The notes beneath the pieces were generated by a model that was not told where the DNA came from, made no database searches, and was given only the letters and a program-made list of their open reading frames with translations. A stretch of DNA of 64,000 nucleotides from Bog-159 sp963843255 (GTDB lineage Bacteria; Acidobacteriota; Terriglobia; Bryobacterales; Bryobacteraceae). How positions within the stretch are numbered: position 1 is the stretch's first letter; each line of letters opens with the position of its first letter. Of this stretch, positions 46,107-55,732 are shown piece after piece. The stretch spans positions 186,001 to 250,000 of the forward strand of contig CAWJJQ010000006.1 of NCBI GenBank assembly GCA_963843255.1, written 5' to 3'. The position numbers and the translations under genes are program-made.

Positions 46107-47021
46107 ATGTCGTCCGCCGTCGAACAAGTCCGCGAATTCAACCGTTTCTATACCCGGCAAATCGGCCTCCTCCGCGAAGGTCTCCTCAAGACCCCGTTCT
46201 CCCTTACCCAGGCCCGCGTCCTCTACGAACTGGGGACCCGCCCCGGCACGCGATCCACCGACCTGGTGCGCGACCTCGGTCTCGATCCCGGCTACCTCAG
46301 CCGCCTGCTCAAGAACTTCGAAAACCAGCGGCTCATCCAACGCACTAGTTCCACAGAGGACCGCCGTGCCAACCTGCTCAACCTGACGGCCAAAGGCCGC
46401 GCCGAATTCAAACGTCTGAACGCCCGCTCCCAAGCCGAGATCTCCGCCATGCTGACGAAACTGAGCGAACCGCAATCCCGCGAGCTGGTCGCCTCCATGG
46501 CCGCCATCCGCCGCCTCCTCGATCCGCCTGCCGCGGCCGACCCGGCATTCACGGTCCGCACCCATCAGCCCGGCGATATCGGCTGGGTCATCGCCCGCCA
46601 CGGCGCCCTCTACGCGCAGGAGTATCAATGGGATTCGGGCTTCGAGGCCCTGGTGGCCAGAATCGCCGGCGAGTTTCTGGCCCGCTTCGATGCTGCCCGC
46701 GAACGCTGCTGGATCGCCGAACGCGACGGCGCCCCCATCGGTTGCGTCTTCCTGGTCAAGCAATCGAAGACCATCGGCAAGCTCCGCCTGCTCCTGGTAG
46801 AGCCTTCCGCGCGCGGGCTGGGCGTCGGCACGCGGCTGGTCGATGAGTGTATCTCTTTCGCCCGCCAAGCCGGTTATCGCCGTCTCAATCTCTGGACCAA
46901 TGACCTGCTGCATGCGGCCCGCCGCATCTACGAACACGCCGGCTTTCGCCTGGTTAAAGAGGAACGCCACCACAGCTTTGGCTTTGATTTGAACGGCCAG
47001 TACTGGACTCTCCAACTTTGA
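46107..47021 (+). CDS. MarR-GNAT bifunctional regulator/acetyltransferase
   Basis: A 304-residue fusion. Residues 1-140 are a MarR winged helix (FSLTQARVLYELGTRPGT; STDLVRDLGLDPGYLSRLLK). Residues 150-304 are a GNAT domain with LRLLLVEPSARGLGVGTRLV (acetyl-CoA loop) and IYEHAGFRLVKEE. Such fusions are usually stand-alone autoregulators that also modify a small molecule or protein. A perfect TTGACT/AGTCAA palindrome lies just upstream. Confidence 0.93.
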   Translation: MSSAVEQVREFNRFYTRQIGLLREGLLKTPFSLTQARVLYELGTRPGTRSTDLVRDLGLDPGYLSRLLKNFENQRLIQRTSSTEDRRANLLNLTAKGRAEFKRLNARSQAEISAMLTKLSEPQSRELVASMAAIRRLLDPPAAADPAFTVRTHQPGDIGWVIARHGALYAQEYQWDSGFEALVARIAGEFLARFDAARERCWIAERDGAPIGCVFLVKQSKTIGKLRLLLVEPSARGLGVGTRLVDECISFARQAGYRRLNLWTNDLLHAARRIYEHAGFRLVKEERHHSFGFDLNGQYWTLQL

Positions 47022-47095
47022 TTCGCGGCGAAGTCCACTCATTTGCGGGCCTGCGGGAATAAACTCGGCCCTCCCCGCCTTATGCAAATATAGGA

Positions 47096-47647
47096 GTGTT
47101 GCTTTCGAAACACCCCCGAACCGACGAATTCGAAAGAGCTGCCCTACCGCATCTGAACGAGTTGTATCGGACCGCGGCCCGGCTGCTCGGCGACAGCACG
47201 AAAGCCGAAGACGTGGTGCAGGACACCTATTTACAAGCCTGGAAATCTTTCGCACGCTTCACGCCCGGCACCAATTGCCGCGCCTGGCTGTTCAAGATCC
47301 TCGTCCATACCATCCATCATCACCGCCGCAAGTGGTTCAACCTGCGGCAGGTAAAGGAGAGCGACGAAGTCCTCGAGCAGACCGCCGCCGCCTGCTCCGT
47401 GCCTGAAAACATCGGCGAACAGGAGATCCTGCGCGCCCTCGATGGCCTGCCCGCCGATTACCGCGCCGCCGTCCTGCTGGCCGACGTGGAAGAGTTCTCT
47501 TATAAGGAAATCGCCGGCGTGCTCGATGTTCCCATCGGCACCGTCATGAGCCGCCTCAGCCGCGGCCGCAAACTCTTGCGCGAGCAATTGACCGCGCTCG
47601 CCCGGTCCTATGGCATCGGCGAGTCCGGCAAAGGGGGCCTGGCATGA
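47096..47647 (+). CDS. ECF-family sigma factor (second)
   Basis: A 183-residue ECF sigma factor of the RpoE/SigR group: region 2 DSTKAEDVVQDTYLQAWKSF and CRAWLFKILVHTIHHHRRKW, region 4 YRAAVLLADVEEFSYKEIAG and PIGTVMSRLSRGRKLL. The GTG start at 47096 overlaps the AGGAG; TTG at 47099 is an alternative. The stop overlaps the anti-sigma start by 4 bases. Confidence 0.9.
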   Translation: MLLSKHPRTDEFERAALPHLNELYRTAARLLGDSTKAEDVVQDTYLQAWKSFARFTPGTNCRAWLFKILVHTIHHHRRKWFNLRQVKESDEVLEQTAAACSVPENIGEQEILRALDGLPADYRAAVLLADVEEFSYKEIAGVLDVPIGTVMSRLSRGRKLLREQLTALARSYGIGESGKGGLA

Positions 47648-48462
47648 CCGGCGTCCCGCCTAATGGCTGCTCGCAGCGCGCCCGCCTGGACGATTATCTC
47701 AGCCGCGAACTCTCTCCCCAGGCCTTGCGCGAAATCGAAGGCCACCTGGCGGCATGCTCCCAATGCACGGCCGAACTGGCCGCCCGCGCCCGCGTACGCG
47801 CCCATTTGCAGGCTGCTGTACGCGCCACACCCGTGCCCGCCGGCCTGGATTCCCGCGTCCGGGCTTCCGTGCGCGCCGAACGCGTCCATCCGCGCACCGG
47901 CATCTGGGCCGTCGCCGCGGCCGCCGCCATCATCATGTGCATCACCCTCTTCAATGTGTGGCGCGGCCGCACCGGACCCGAAGAAACCATTCTGCGCAAA
48001 ACCTCCGGACGCCTCGCCGCCGTCATGAACGTCGGCTTACGGGACCATCTGGAGTGCGCCGTCTTTCGCAAGTACTCCAAACAACCCGAACCCGCGTCTC
48101 AGATCTCCGCGGGCCTCGGCCCCGAATTCGCCGCGCTGGCTCCCTTGATCCAGGCAAAACTGCCGCCGGATTTCCGCATCATCCAGGCCCATCAATGCCG
48201 CGCTGGAAGCCGCATGTACACCCACTTCATCATCTCGGGCGGCGGCAAAGTCGCCTCCGTCATCCTCACTAAGAAGTTGCCCAATGAATTCCTGAGCGGC
48301 GGTATCTATCAGCAAGGCGTCGACCGCTTTCAGGTCGTGGGATTCGAGAGCCACGATTACCTTGCCTATGTCATCTCCGATCTCGACGCGCAGCAGAATC
48401 TGCAAATGGCCGCAAACGTAGCGCCTGCACTGCGCCAATTTCTGGGTGGCCAAGCCTGGTGA
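47644..48462 (+). CDS. Zinc-finger anti-sigma factor (second)
   Basis: A 272-residue membrane protein. The anti-sigma zinc motif HLAACSQC (H34, C38, C41) is near the N-terminus, one membrane helix (AVAAAAAIIMCITLFNVW) lies at about 88-105, and the exported C-terminus ends SGGGKVASVILTKKLP to QFLGGQAW. Coupled with the sigma gene (ATGA overlap). The exported part matches nothing I know and is presumably the sensor. Confidence 0.88.
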   Translation: MTGVPPNGCSQRARLDDYLSRELSPQALREIEGHLAACSQCTAELAARARVRAHLQAAVRATPVPAGLDSRVRASVRAERVHPRTGIWAVAAAAAIIMCITLFNVWRGRTGPEETILRKTSGRLAAVMNVGLRDHLECAVFRKYSKQPEPASQISAGLGPEFAALAPLIQAKLPPDFRIIQAHQCRAGSRMYTHFIISGGGKVASVILTKKLPNEFLSGGIYQQGVDRFQVVGFESHDYLAYVISDLDAQQNLQMAANVAPALRQFLGGQAW

Positions 48463-48475
48463 ACTCTCGTATAGA

Positions 48476-49020
48476 GTGCGTGGTAGTCGTGTGACCCAAT
48501 CCGAGCCGCGAACGTTAGCGAGCGGACATCAGTGGCAACGCCCTGCGCCCGGACGGCAAATGCTATGGCCGCCGAAACGTGCTTGGCCCATCTGGTTCGG
48601 GCGGCGGCTACGATAAGCCTTGAAGTCGCTTGACTTGCTCCGGCGCCACCGCTGCCACCACGAGTACAAGCACATGATGGCTTCGCACCTGCGCGCCCCG
48701 CAAACTACTCCTACCCGGGATGAGGGCGCCAATAGTGATCGGCTGGTGCTTGACAGCCTTGCCGCATGGGTGCATAGTGAAGGTGGAGAGAGGAGTGCAG
48801 CCTGCTCCTCGCATCCGGAAGGCCCCGTAGTAACAAGGGGAGTACGTGATACCCCACTGGGGTAGCCTGCTTGAAAAAGGAGGTTTCATAGAACCAGTCC
48901 ATGAGAAGGGCGGCTACCGGGTTCCTCCGCTGACCGGCCGCTGAGTGGTGACGCGCCAGACGCGATTTCTCGCAGCAGGCGCCGCGGTTCATTGCACCGC
49001 AGTCGAAGAGACTCCACCGG
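48476..49020 (+). ncRNA. Structured RNA, possibly group II intron domain I remnant
   Basis: This stretch lacks a credible protein gene but shows many potential helices: GCCGCC...GGCGGC near 48563-48598, GAGGAG...CTCCTC near 48791-48813, CCCC...GGGG near 48824-48840, ACCCC/GGGGT near 48851-48863, and GGTAGCC pairing with GGCTACC near 48862-48920. It begins GTGCG at 48476, the usual 5' end of group II introns, and its first part reads like domain I. No reverse-transcriptase frame and no domain V hairpin were found, so if it is an intron it is a fragment. Orientation is taken from the GTGCG end. Confidence 0.4.
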
Positions 49021-49381
49021 CCGGCAAGGTAGTTACAGCAGGATCTGGCGGCCGCCCATTTTAGTCTCTGCCCTCCCTTTTAGCTTTCCCCCCGAGTTTA
49101 GTCTCTACGCAGTCCGGCCATGACTCCTGGCGAATATTCCGGGTCACTGCCCCTCTGATATCACGTTATTTTTGATTGAACCGTGGCTGAATTGGCATAA
49201 ACTCCATTCCTCACCCCCAAGTGCATCACTTTTGTTTTCACGCGATTATCCAGACCTGCCCATCCCTCCCACAAGGCCTCGGTCGATTTCAATAACCAAG
49301 GCAAATATAGATATTAAGACCTTAATTAGCACATATTCGAGGTAGAGCCGCCGATGAGGTCTTTCGGAGGAAAAAGTTCTC
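49021..49381 (+). other. AT-richer intergenic leader before the FN3 protein
   Basis: About 360 bases without a gene. Base composition turns clearly AT-rich from about 49160. A 10-base direct repeat TTTAGTCTCT occurs at 49060-49069 and 49097-49106, and GGAGG at 49366-49370 precedes the ATG at 49382. A long 5' untranslated region or remote promoter is likely; I do not recognise any known riboswitch. Confidence 0.4.
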
Positions 49382-52300
49382 ATGAATTGGTCGCGTGATA
49401 TTAGGCCCCTGCGGGTGACCTCTTTTTTAGTGGTTTTCGCCGCTTTCTTTTTACAGCCCTTTAGAGCAGGTGCCCAGTCTCCGCCCGTGCCGCCGGCATT
49501 TCAGGATCTTTATAGCTCCCTCAATACTTATCTCACCAACTTCAATGCCACGCTCAACGTGAACTCTGCGTACCAGGGACTGCCTACCTTGAACGTGGTC
49601 AACGCCGACGCGAACGTCGGGCCGCAACTCGTTAATTCAGCCTCCTTCAATGGGATCCAGCTTCAAGTCCAGGCGATCAAGGCCTCGGGCGCCAAGGCGG
49701 CTATGGTCGAAGTCGGCTTTCCGATGCTCTACGAACCTTTCCTTACTTCGCAGGGGCAAAGTTACGCCCAGTTCGTGGCTTTCTATCAGCGCGTGGCCGC
49801 ATTAATCCGCGCGCAAGGCCTGAAGCTTGTCGTCGAAAACAACACCCTGCTGAGCGGCGATGTGCAATCCGGCTGGGATGTAGGGCCCTATTATGCCTCG
49901 CTCAACTGGACCCAGTATCAGCAGGCCCGCGCGCAGACGGCGGTCAACATCGCCCAGACCATGCAGCCGGATTACATGGTGGTGCTCCAGGAACCCGACA
50001 CCGAAGCTAACGCCAGCGGACAGACCAATGTGAATACGGTCGCGGGCGCGGCCTCGCTCCTCAGCCAGGTCCTCGCCAGCCTGCAGCAATCCCCCGTTCC
50101 CGGCATGCAGGTGGGTGCCGGTGTCGGTAACTGGCTCACCGGATTTCAGGGTTTCGTCCAGAACTTCGTTACCCAGCCGCTCAATTTCATCGATCTGCAC
50201 GTCTATCCCGTGAACCTTTCCTACCTGCCCAATGCCTTGGCCATCGCGAGCACGGCCGCTTCGGCCGGCCTGCCGTTAACCGTCACGGAATCCTGGCTGC
50301 ATAAGGTGCGCGACAGTGAACTCTCTACTCTGACCCTCCAGCAAACCCGGGCGCGCAATCCGTTCAGTTTCTGGGCTCCGCTGGATGCGCAGTTCATCCA
50401 GACCATGCAGAATCTCGGCACTTACACCCACATGGCGTTTCTGACTACATTCGATACGGCTTACTTCTCTACTTACCTGCCGTATGATTCCACCATGAAT
50501 CTTTCGATCTCCGATATTCTGGAGCAGGAGACGGCCCAGGCATCGCAGAATACGCAGTCGGCGATGTTCACCAGTACGGCCATGAGTTATTACAACTTAC
50601 AGGTAGCCCCGCCCGATACTACTCCTCCCTCCGTACCCACCGGCCTGACTGCCGCATCCGGCAATCCGGCGAATATGGCCCTGAGTTGGAGCGGATCAAC
50701 AGACAACATAGGCGTAGCAGGCTACTATGTCTTGCGCAATGGTGTTGTCGTCGGAACCACGGCTGCCCTGAACTACGTGGATACCGGCTTGAGCGAAGCC
50801 AATACTTACACTTATACCGTAGAAGCCTTCGACCTCGGTGGAAATACCTCGGCCCCCACTCTGCCGGTCCATGCGACTACGGCCGACGTGACGCCCCCGA
50901 CCGTCCCCGCCAACCTTACGGCGGCCGCCTCGTCCTGTCAAAAGGTGACCCTCAACTGGTCGCCGTCCACAGACAAGATCGCCGTCAGTTATTACATTGT
51001 GTTCTGGGGAATGTCGCCGGCCGCTCTCAGCCAGGCGGGGCTGACCAGTTCTGCCACTTATATCAGCTATCCCCTCACCGGTGGAACTACCTACTATTAC
51101 GGCGTGGAAGCCGTGGATAAGTCCGGCAACACCTCGGCGATGTCGCCCCCGATCTCCATCACCACTCCCCTGCCCCCCGCGCCTCCCGCCAGCCTGTCGG
51201 CTACGCCGCTATCGGTTACCGCCGTCTCACTGTCCTGGCCCGCTGCGGCCGGTGGTGGTCTTGCGGTTCAGTACTATTACCTCTTCCGCGGCGCCTCGTG
51301 TGCCAACCTGGCACAACTCGCCATCGTTTCTAAAACCTCTTATACCGACTCGTCCGTGACCGCCGGCGCGGCTTACTGCTACGCAGTCCAAGCATCCGAT
51401 ACCGGCGGGGATAAGTCCATGATGTCTCCGGCGGCAACCATCGTCATGCCGTCACTGCCGTCCGTACCCACCAACGTGGCCGGTACACCCGCGACCATCA
51501 GTAACGTCAACGTTACCTGGTCCGCCTCCACCAGCGGCGGTCTGCCCATTGCGAACTATCGGGTTCTTCGGGGCAGTTCTCCCACTAACCTGGTCCAGAT
51601 AGCCGCCGTCCTTACAACTTCTTATTGGGATGGCACGGTCGCGGCCGGAACTACTTACTACTACGCGGTCGAGGCCGCCGATTCCGGAGCGGATCTGTCA
51701 CCCATGTCCGCCGTCGTGCGGGTGAATGTGCCGAACCCGCCCTCCGCGCCTTTGAATGTCGCGGCAATTCCGGCCTCGACCACCAAAATCAACGTCACCT
51801 TTTCCGGCTCCGCCAGCGGTGGGTTGCCGATAGCCAATTACCGCATTCTTCGCGGCGGTACGCCCACCACCGTGGCCCAGATCGCCGTCAGCTTGACGAC
51901 TTCGTATTGGGATGCAACAGTGGTTGCCGGAACGACTTACTATTACGCCGTTCAGGCCGCCGATTCCGGAGCGGATCTGTCTGCCAAGTCGGCCATCGTG
52001 CAGGTTAAAGTCCCCAACCTGCCCTCGGCGCCCACCAGCGTGGCTGCGACCCCCGCTTCTACCAGCAAAGTCAGCGTCACCTTTGCCGTCTCCACCGGCG
52101 GCGGCCTGCCAATTGCCAATTACCGCATCCTGCGCGGCAGTACGCCCGCCGGCGTGACCCAGATTGCCGTCAGCCTGACGACTTCGTACTGGGATACAAC
52201 GGTGGTTGCCGGGACCACTTACTATTACGCCGTCCAGGCAGCCGATTCGGGTGCGGATCTATCGCCCACGTCGGCCATCGTTCAAGTGAACGTCCCTAGT

Positions 52301-53149
52301 CCGCCCTCGGCGCCCACCAATGTAGGGGCGGCCGCCACCTCCACCAGCAAAGTCAACGTCACCTTTTCCGCCTCGGCCAGTGGCGGCCTGCCGGTTGCCA
52401 ATTACCGCATTCTGCGCGGCAGTACGCCCGCCGGCGTGACCCAGATTGCCATCAGTCTGACGACTTCGTATCGGGATACGACGGTCACAGCCGGCGCCAC
52501 TTACTACTACGCCGTCCAAGCAGCCGATTCCGGAGCGGATCTTTCGCCCATGTCGGCAGTGGTGGCTGTCACCGCGCCTACCGCCCCCACCGCCCCCTCG
52601 AATGTGGTCGGCGCCCCGGCTTCCACCACCAGGATCAGTCTGACCTGGTCTGCCTCCGCCAGCGGCGGTTTGCCCGTCCAGTATTATCACGTGTATCGCG
52701 GCACTTCCCCATCCGCTATGACCGCGCTGGCGGTGGTGTCCCAAACCTCCTATAGCGACGCCTCCCTCCCACCGTCCACCACTTACTACTACTCCGTGCA
52801 ATCTAATGACTCTGGTTCCGACTATTCGCCCATGTCCGCCACCGTGTCCGCCACCACCCTGGCCTTGCCCCAGTCCCCCAGCAATCTCAGCGGTACGGCC
52901 GCTACCAAAACGCAGATCAACCTTACGTGGACCGCTGGTAAAAGCGGCATGCCGCTGGCTTCCAATACCATCTACCGCGGTGCCTCGCCCTCCACCCTCA
53001 CGGCCCTCAAAACCATCGGCACGGGCACCTCTTTCATCGACTACCCGGTTACCGCCAGTACCACCTACTACTACGCCGTCCAGGCCAAAGACACCGGCGG
53101 CAACCTCTCCCCCATGTCCTCGACAGCCACCGTCACTACCCCCCACTGA
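49382..53149 (+). CDS. Giant secreted protein with nine fibronectin type III domains
   Basis: A 1255-residue exported protein. After a signal peptide (to about residue 31, FRAGAQS), residues 35-405 form an alpha/beta region that looks like a TIM-barrel glycoside hydrolase (YQRVAALIRAQGLKLVVENN; PLNFIDLHVYPVN; LTVTESWLHKV) with no family I can name. From about 410 there are nine FN3 domains, starting at segments such as PPSVPTGLTAASGNP, PPSAPLNVAAIPAS and PPSAPTNVGAAATS; units are 94 residues (282 bases) where most regular, and domains 5-7 are nearly identical. Likely a surface or released carbohydrate-active protein. Confidence 0.85.
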   Translation: MNWSRDIRPLRVTSFLVVFAAFFLQPFRAGAQSPPVPPAFQDLYSSLNTYLTNFNATLNVNSAYQGLPTLNVVNADANVGPQLVNSASFNGIQLQVQAIKASGAKAAMVEVGFPMLYEPFLTSQGQSYAQFVAFYQRVAALIRAQGLKLVVENNTLLSGDVQSGWDVGPYYASLNWTQYQQARAQTAVNIAQTMQPDYMVVLQEPDTEANASGQTNVNTVAGAASLLSQVLASLQQSPVPGMQVGAGVGNWLTGFQGFVQNFVTQPLNFIDLHVYPVNLSYLPNALAIASTAASAGLPLTVTESWLHKVRDSELSTLTLQQTRARNPFSFWAPLDAQFIQTMQNLGTYTHMAFLTTFDTAYFSTYLPYDSTMNLSISDILEQETAQASQNTQSAMFTSTAMSYYNLQVAPPDTTPPSVPTGLTAASGNPANMALSWSGSTDNIGVAGYYVLRNGVVVGTTAALNYVDTGLSEANTYTYTVEAFDLGGNTSAPTLPVHATTADVTPPTVPANLTAAASSCQKVTLNWSPSTDKIAVSYYIVFWGMSPAALSQAGLTSSATYISYPLTGGTTYYYGVEAVDKSGNTSAMSPPISITTPLPPAPPASLSATPLSVTAVSLSWPAAAGGGLAVQYYYLFRGASCANLAQLAIVSKTSYTDSSVTAGAAYCYAVQASDTGGDKSMMSPAATIVMPSLPSVPTNVAGTPATISNVNVTWSASTSGGLPIANYRVLRGSSPTNLVQIAAVLTTSYWDGTVAAGTTYYYAVEAADSGADLSPMSAVVRVNVPNPPSAPLNVAAIPASTTKINVTFSGSASGGLPIANYRILRGGTPTTVAQIAVSLTTSYWDATVVAGTTYYYAVQAADSGADLSAKSAIVQVKVPNLPSAPTSVAATPASTSKVSVTFAVSTGGGLPIANYRILRGSTPAGVTQIAVSLTTSYWDTTVVAGTTYYYAVQAADSGADLSPTSAIVQVNVPSPPSAPTNVGAAATSTSKVNVTFSASASGGLPVANYRILRGSTPAGVTQIAISLTTSYRDTTVTAGATYYYAVQAADSGADLSPMSAVVAVTAPTAPTAPSNVVGAPASTTRISLTWSASASGGLPVQYYHVYRGTSPSAMTALAVVSQTSYSDASLPPSTTYYYSVQSNDSGSDYSPMSATVSATTLALPQSPSNLSGTAATKTQINLTWTAGKSGMPLASNTIYRGASPSTLTALKTIGTGTSFIDYPVTASTTYYYAVQAKDTGGNLSPMSSTATVTTPH

Positions 53150-53161
53150 GGCTCGCGTGGG

Positions 53162-53178
53162 GCAGGCCCCCGGCCTGC
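53162..53178. terminator. GC-rich hairpin after the FN3 gene
   Basis: GCAGGCC and GGCCTGC pair perfectly around a CCC loop, 13 bases past the FN3 stop. There is no T run, so this is a hairpin of possible, not proven, terminator role. Confidence 0.35.
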
Positions 53179-53214
53179 GGAGGCCTCTCAGGCCGAGCTA
53201 AACTGATAATTCCA

Positions 53215-54522
53215 GTGAACGCCATCGAATTCCAGGGGGTCTCGAAGAGTTATTCCATCTACGAAGCACCCGGCGACCGCCTCAAAGAATTGGTAACCTT
53301 CAACCGCCTCAAACGCCACCAGGATTTCTGGGCCCTGCGCGATATCTCCTTCCATGTCCGCCCCGGCGAAACCTTCTGCATCATCGGCGAAAACGGCTCC
53401 GGCAAAAGCACCCTCCTGCAAATGGTGGCCGGCATCCTGCACCCCACCCATGGCGACCTCTCTGTAAACGGACGCGTCTCCGCGCTCCTCGAACTCGGCT
53501 CAGGATTCAACCCCGAATTCACCGGCCGCGACAACGTCTATCTCAACGGCTCCATCCTGGGCTTCAGCACCCGCCAGATCGACGAACGCTACAAAGATAT
53601 CGAAGACTTCGCCGAAATCGGCGACTTCATCAACCAGCCCGTCAAAACCTATTCCAGCGGCATGGCCGTCCGCCTGGCCTTCGCTGTCGCCATCAATGTG
53701 GACCCCGAAATCCTGCTGGTGGATGAAGCCCTCGCCGTCGGCGATATCTACTTCCGCCAGCGCTGCATGCGCAAAGTGCACGAACTGCGTACCCGCGGCA
53801 TCACCATCCTGTTCGTCTCCCATGCCATCGCCGACGTAAAGGCCATCGGCGACCGCGCCCTCTGGCTGGACCATGGCCGCATCCGCGAGGTCGGCGAAAC
53901 CGATCGCGTGGTCGCCCACTACCTGGCCGCCATGGTCGAAAAGGATTCCGCCTATCTCCTCCTTAAAGGCGCGCCCGAGCGGGGCGCCGCGGGGGCCACC
54001 GTGCGCGCCCCCGAAATCGTCGAACACATCCCCAACATCGACCATCGCTACGGCGACGGCCGCGCCGAAATCCTGGGCATCGCAGTCCTCGATGTCCAGG
54101 GCGATCCCGTACATCTGCTCGAACCCTCCCAGCGCATCACCCTGCGCATCAGCGTGCGTGCCCTCCGCGAGGTCCCCCAACCCATCGTTGGCTTCATGAT
54201 GCGCAACCATCTGGGCATCGATTTCTCCGGCACCAATACCGCGCGCGAAAGCTACGACCTACCCGCCATGTCGGCCGGCGACATCTATACCGTCGACTTT
54301 CACCTCGAGATGCCCGAACTCTATCCCGCTTCTTTCTCTTTTTCGCCCGCCATCGCCGACGGCACCCTGCTCGGTTACCAAATGTGCGATTGGATCGACA
54401 ACGCCATCGCCCTGCAAATGGGCCACTCTCCGGGCGAGATCTACGGATTCCTGCGCCTGCCCTGCCGCGTCGAAGTGAACGCGCGCCTGGCCTCCCCGCT
54501 CCGGGAGACTCCCGTTGGTTGA
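53215..54522 (+). CDS. ABC transporter ATP-binding protein, Wzt-like (polysaccharide export)
   Basis: A 435-residue ATPase. Residues 1-240 are the nucleotide-binding domain (Walker A GENGSGKST, signature YSSGMAVRLAFAVA, Walker B ILLVDEALAVGD), and 260-430 form a Wzt-like carbohydrate-binding sandwich (GFMMRNHLGIDFSG; SPGEIYGFLRLPC). Such proteins energise export of O-antigen-type glycans and read their end modification. The GTG start at 53215 is chosen for lack of an upstream alternative. No permease partner (Wzm) is nearby in the window. Confidence 0.9.
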   Translation: MNAIEFQGVSKSYSIYEAPGDRLKELVTFNRLKRHQDFWALRDISFHVRPGETFCIIGENGSGKSTLLQMVAGILHPTHGDLSVNGRVSALLELGSGFNPEFTGRDNVYLNGSILGFSTRQIDERYKDIEDFAEIGDFINQPVKTYSSGMAVRLAFAVAINVDPEILLVDEALAVGDIYFRQRCMRKVHELRTRGITILFVSHAIADVKAIGDRALWLDHGRIREVGETDRVVAHYLAAMVEKDSAYLLLKGAPERGAAGATVRAPEIVEHIPNIDHRYGDGRAEILGIAVLDVQGDPVHLLEPSQRITLRISVRALREVPQPIVGFMMRNHLGIDFSGTNTARESYDLPAMSAGDIYTVDFHLEMPELYPASFSFSPAIADGTLLGYQMCDWIDNAIALQMGHSPGEIYGFLRLPCRVEVNARLASPLRETPVG

Positions 54523-55732
54523 GTTCACCGGCGAGCGCGTGATCCCCGGCCAGGTGGATGCCGACCTCCTCAATGAGCACCTGGCGCGCTACGTATTCGC
54601 CGCCCGCCTGGCGCGCGGCAAGCGTGTGCTCGATGCCGGATGCGGCGCCGGCTACGGTTCCGCCGAGCTCATGAAATCGGCTCTCTCCGTTCTGGGCGTC
54701 GATGTCGCCGCCGATGCGGTGGCCTATGCCCGCGATCATTACCGCCTGCCCAACTTACAGTTCGAACAGGCTTCCTGCACCGCCCTGCCCCATCCCGATG
54801 CCTCGTTCGACCTGGTGGTGGCCTTCGAGGTGATCGAGCATTTGCCCGCCTGGCGCGAGTTTCTGCTGGAAGTGCGCCGCGTCCTCGCGCCCAGCGGCCA
54901 GTTCATAGTCTCCACCCCCAACAAGCTCTACTACGGCGAGTCCCGCGGCAGCGCTGGAGCCAATCCGTTTCACACCCACGAATTCGAATTCAGCGAATTC
55001 CGCAACGAGCTTGCGGCTTTTTTTCCGCACATCTCCCTGTTCCTTGAGAATCACATTGAAGGTGTCGCCTTCAGCCCAGTCGAAGCCGGCGAAACCGCCG
55101 AAGTCCGCGTGGATGGCGCCGAGTCCTCCCCCGCCGGGGCGCATTTCTTCGTGGCCGTCTGCGCTCACCGCCCCCAGACCGGCAATCCCACGTTCATCTA
55201 TGTGCCTAGCGCGGCCAACGTCCTGCGCGAGCGCGAAGCGCACATCGGTTTGCTAGAAGGCGAGCTCCGCCAGAAAAACGATTGGCTGGAGGAAGCCAAG
55301 CGCGATCTCGCCGATCTCGACCGGCAACATCGCCAGCAGTCCGAAGAGTTGGAAGAAAGCAATCGCTGGGCGGCGCGCCTCAATCAGGAGCTCGAATCAG
55401 CCGGCTCCCGCATCGTGGAATTGCAGGATGAGCTGGCCCACAACCAGGCCAAGGCCGCTGCCGCCATGGCCGGTCTCGAAAGCGAAAACCTCGCCAAGAC
55501 CCGCTGGGCCGAGCAGTTGAACGCTGAACTATCCGCCAAACTTGCCGAACTTACCCAGTGCGTCGACTACCTGCACCAGGCGGAAAAGACAGTCGAGGAG
55601 CGCACCCGCTGGGCCCAGCAGCTCAATACCGAGATCGAACAGCTTCGCCGCAAGCTGGCCCTGCTGGAGGCTTCCCGCTGGGTTCAATTGGGACGCCGCG
55701 TCGGGTTAGGACCTCACCTCGGGCCGCAATGA
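54515..55732 (+). CDS. Methyltransferase with C-terminal coiled coil
   Basis: A 405-residue protein. The SAM site is VLDAGCGAGYGSAELM (about residues 38-53), followed by VVAFEVIEHLPAW. The last 170 residues are a long coiled coil rich in Glu/Gln/Arg. Starts (probably TTG at 54515) overlap the ABC gene stop by 8 bases. A methyltransferase with a molecular-ruler coiled coil beside a Wzt-like ATPase resembles WbdD-type chain terminators of O-antigen length control; this is inference. Confidence 0.82.
   Translation: MVEFTGERVIPGQVDADLLNEHLARYVFAARLARGKRVLDAGCGAGYGSAELMKSALSVLGVDVAADAVAYARDHYRLPNLQFEQASCTALPHPDASFDLVVAFEVIEHLPAWREFLLEVRRVLAPSGQFIVSTPNKLYYGESRGSAGANPFHTHEFEFSEFRNELAAFFPHISLFLENHIEGVAFSPVEAGETAEVRVDGAESSPAGAHFFVAVCAHRPQTGNPTFIYVPSAANVLREREAHIGLLEGELRQKNDWLEEAKRDLADLDRQHRQQSEELEESNRWAARLNQELESAGSRIVELQDELAHNQAKAAAAMAGLESENLAKTRWAEQLNAELSAKLAELTQCVDYLHQAEKTVEERTRWAQQLNTEIEQLRRKLALLEASRWVQLGRRVGLGPHLGPQ

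Noticed and set aside
45843..47255. 470-codon minus-strand open frame
   Set aside because: Runs through the minisatellite and is antisense to lutC and MarR-GNAT, both with clear motifs.
48608..48889. 93-codon minus-strand open frame (Cys/Pro-rich)
   Set aside because: Lies inside the structured RNA region; no ribosome site and no family, consistent with a fortuitous frame.
51470..52580. CRISPR-like regular repeats
   Set aside because: Period is 282 bases inside one reading frame and the units encode FN3 domains; no spacers.
53500..54210. Long minus-strand open frame
   Set aside because: It is antisense to the well-supported ABC ATPase gene and its translation is a repetitive D/G/A-rich shadow caused by high GC.
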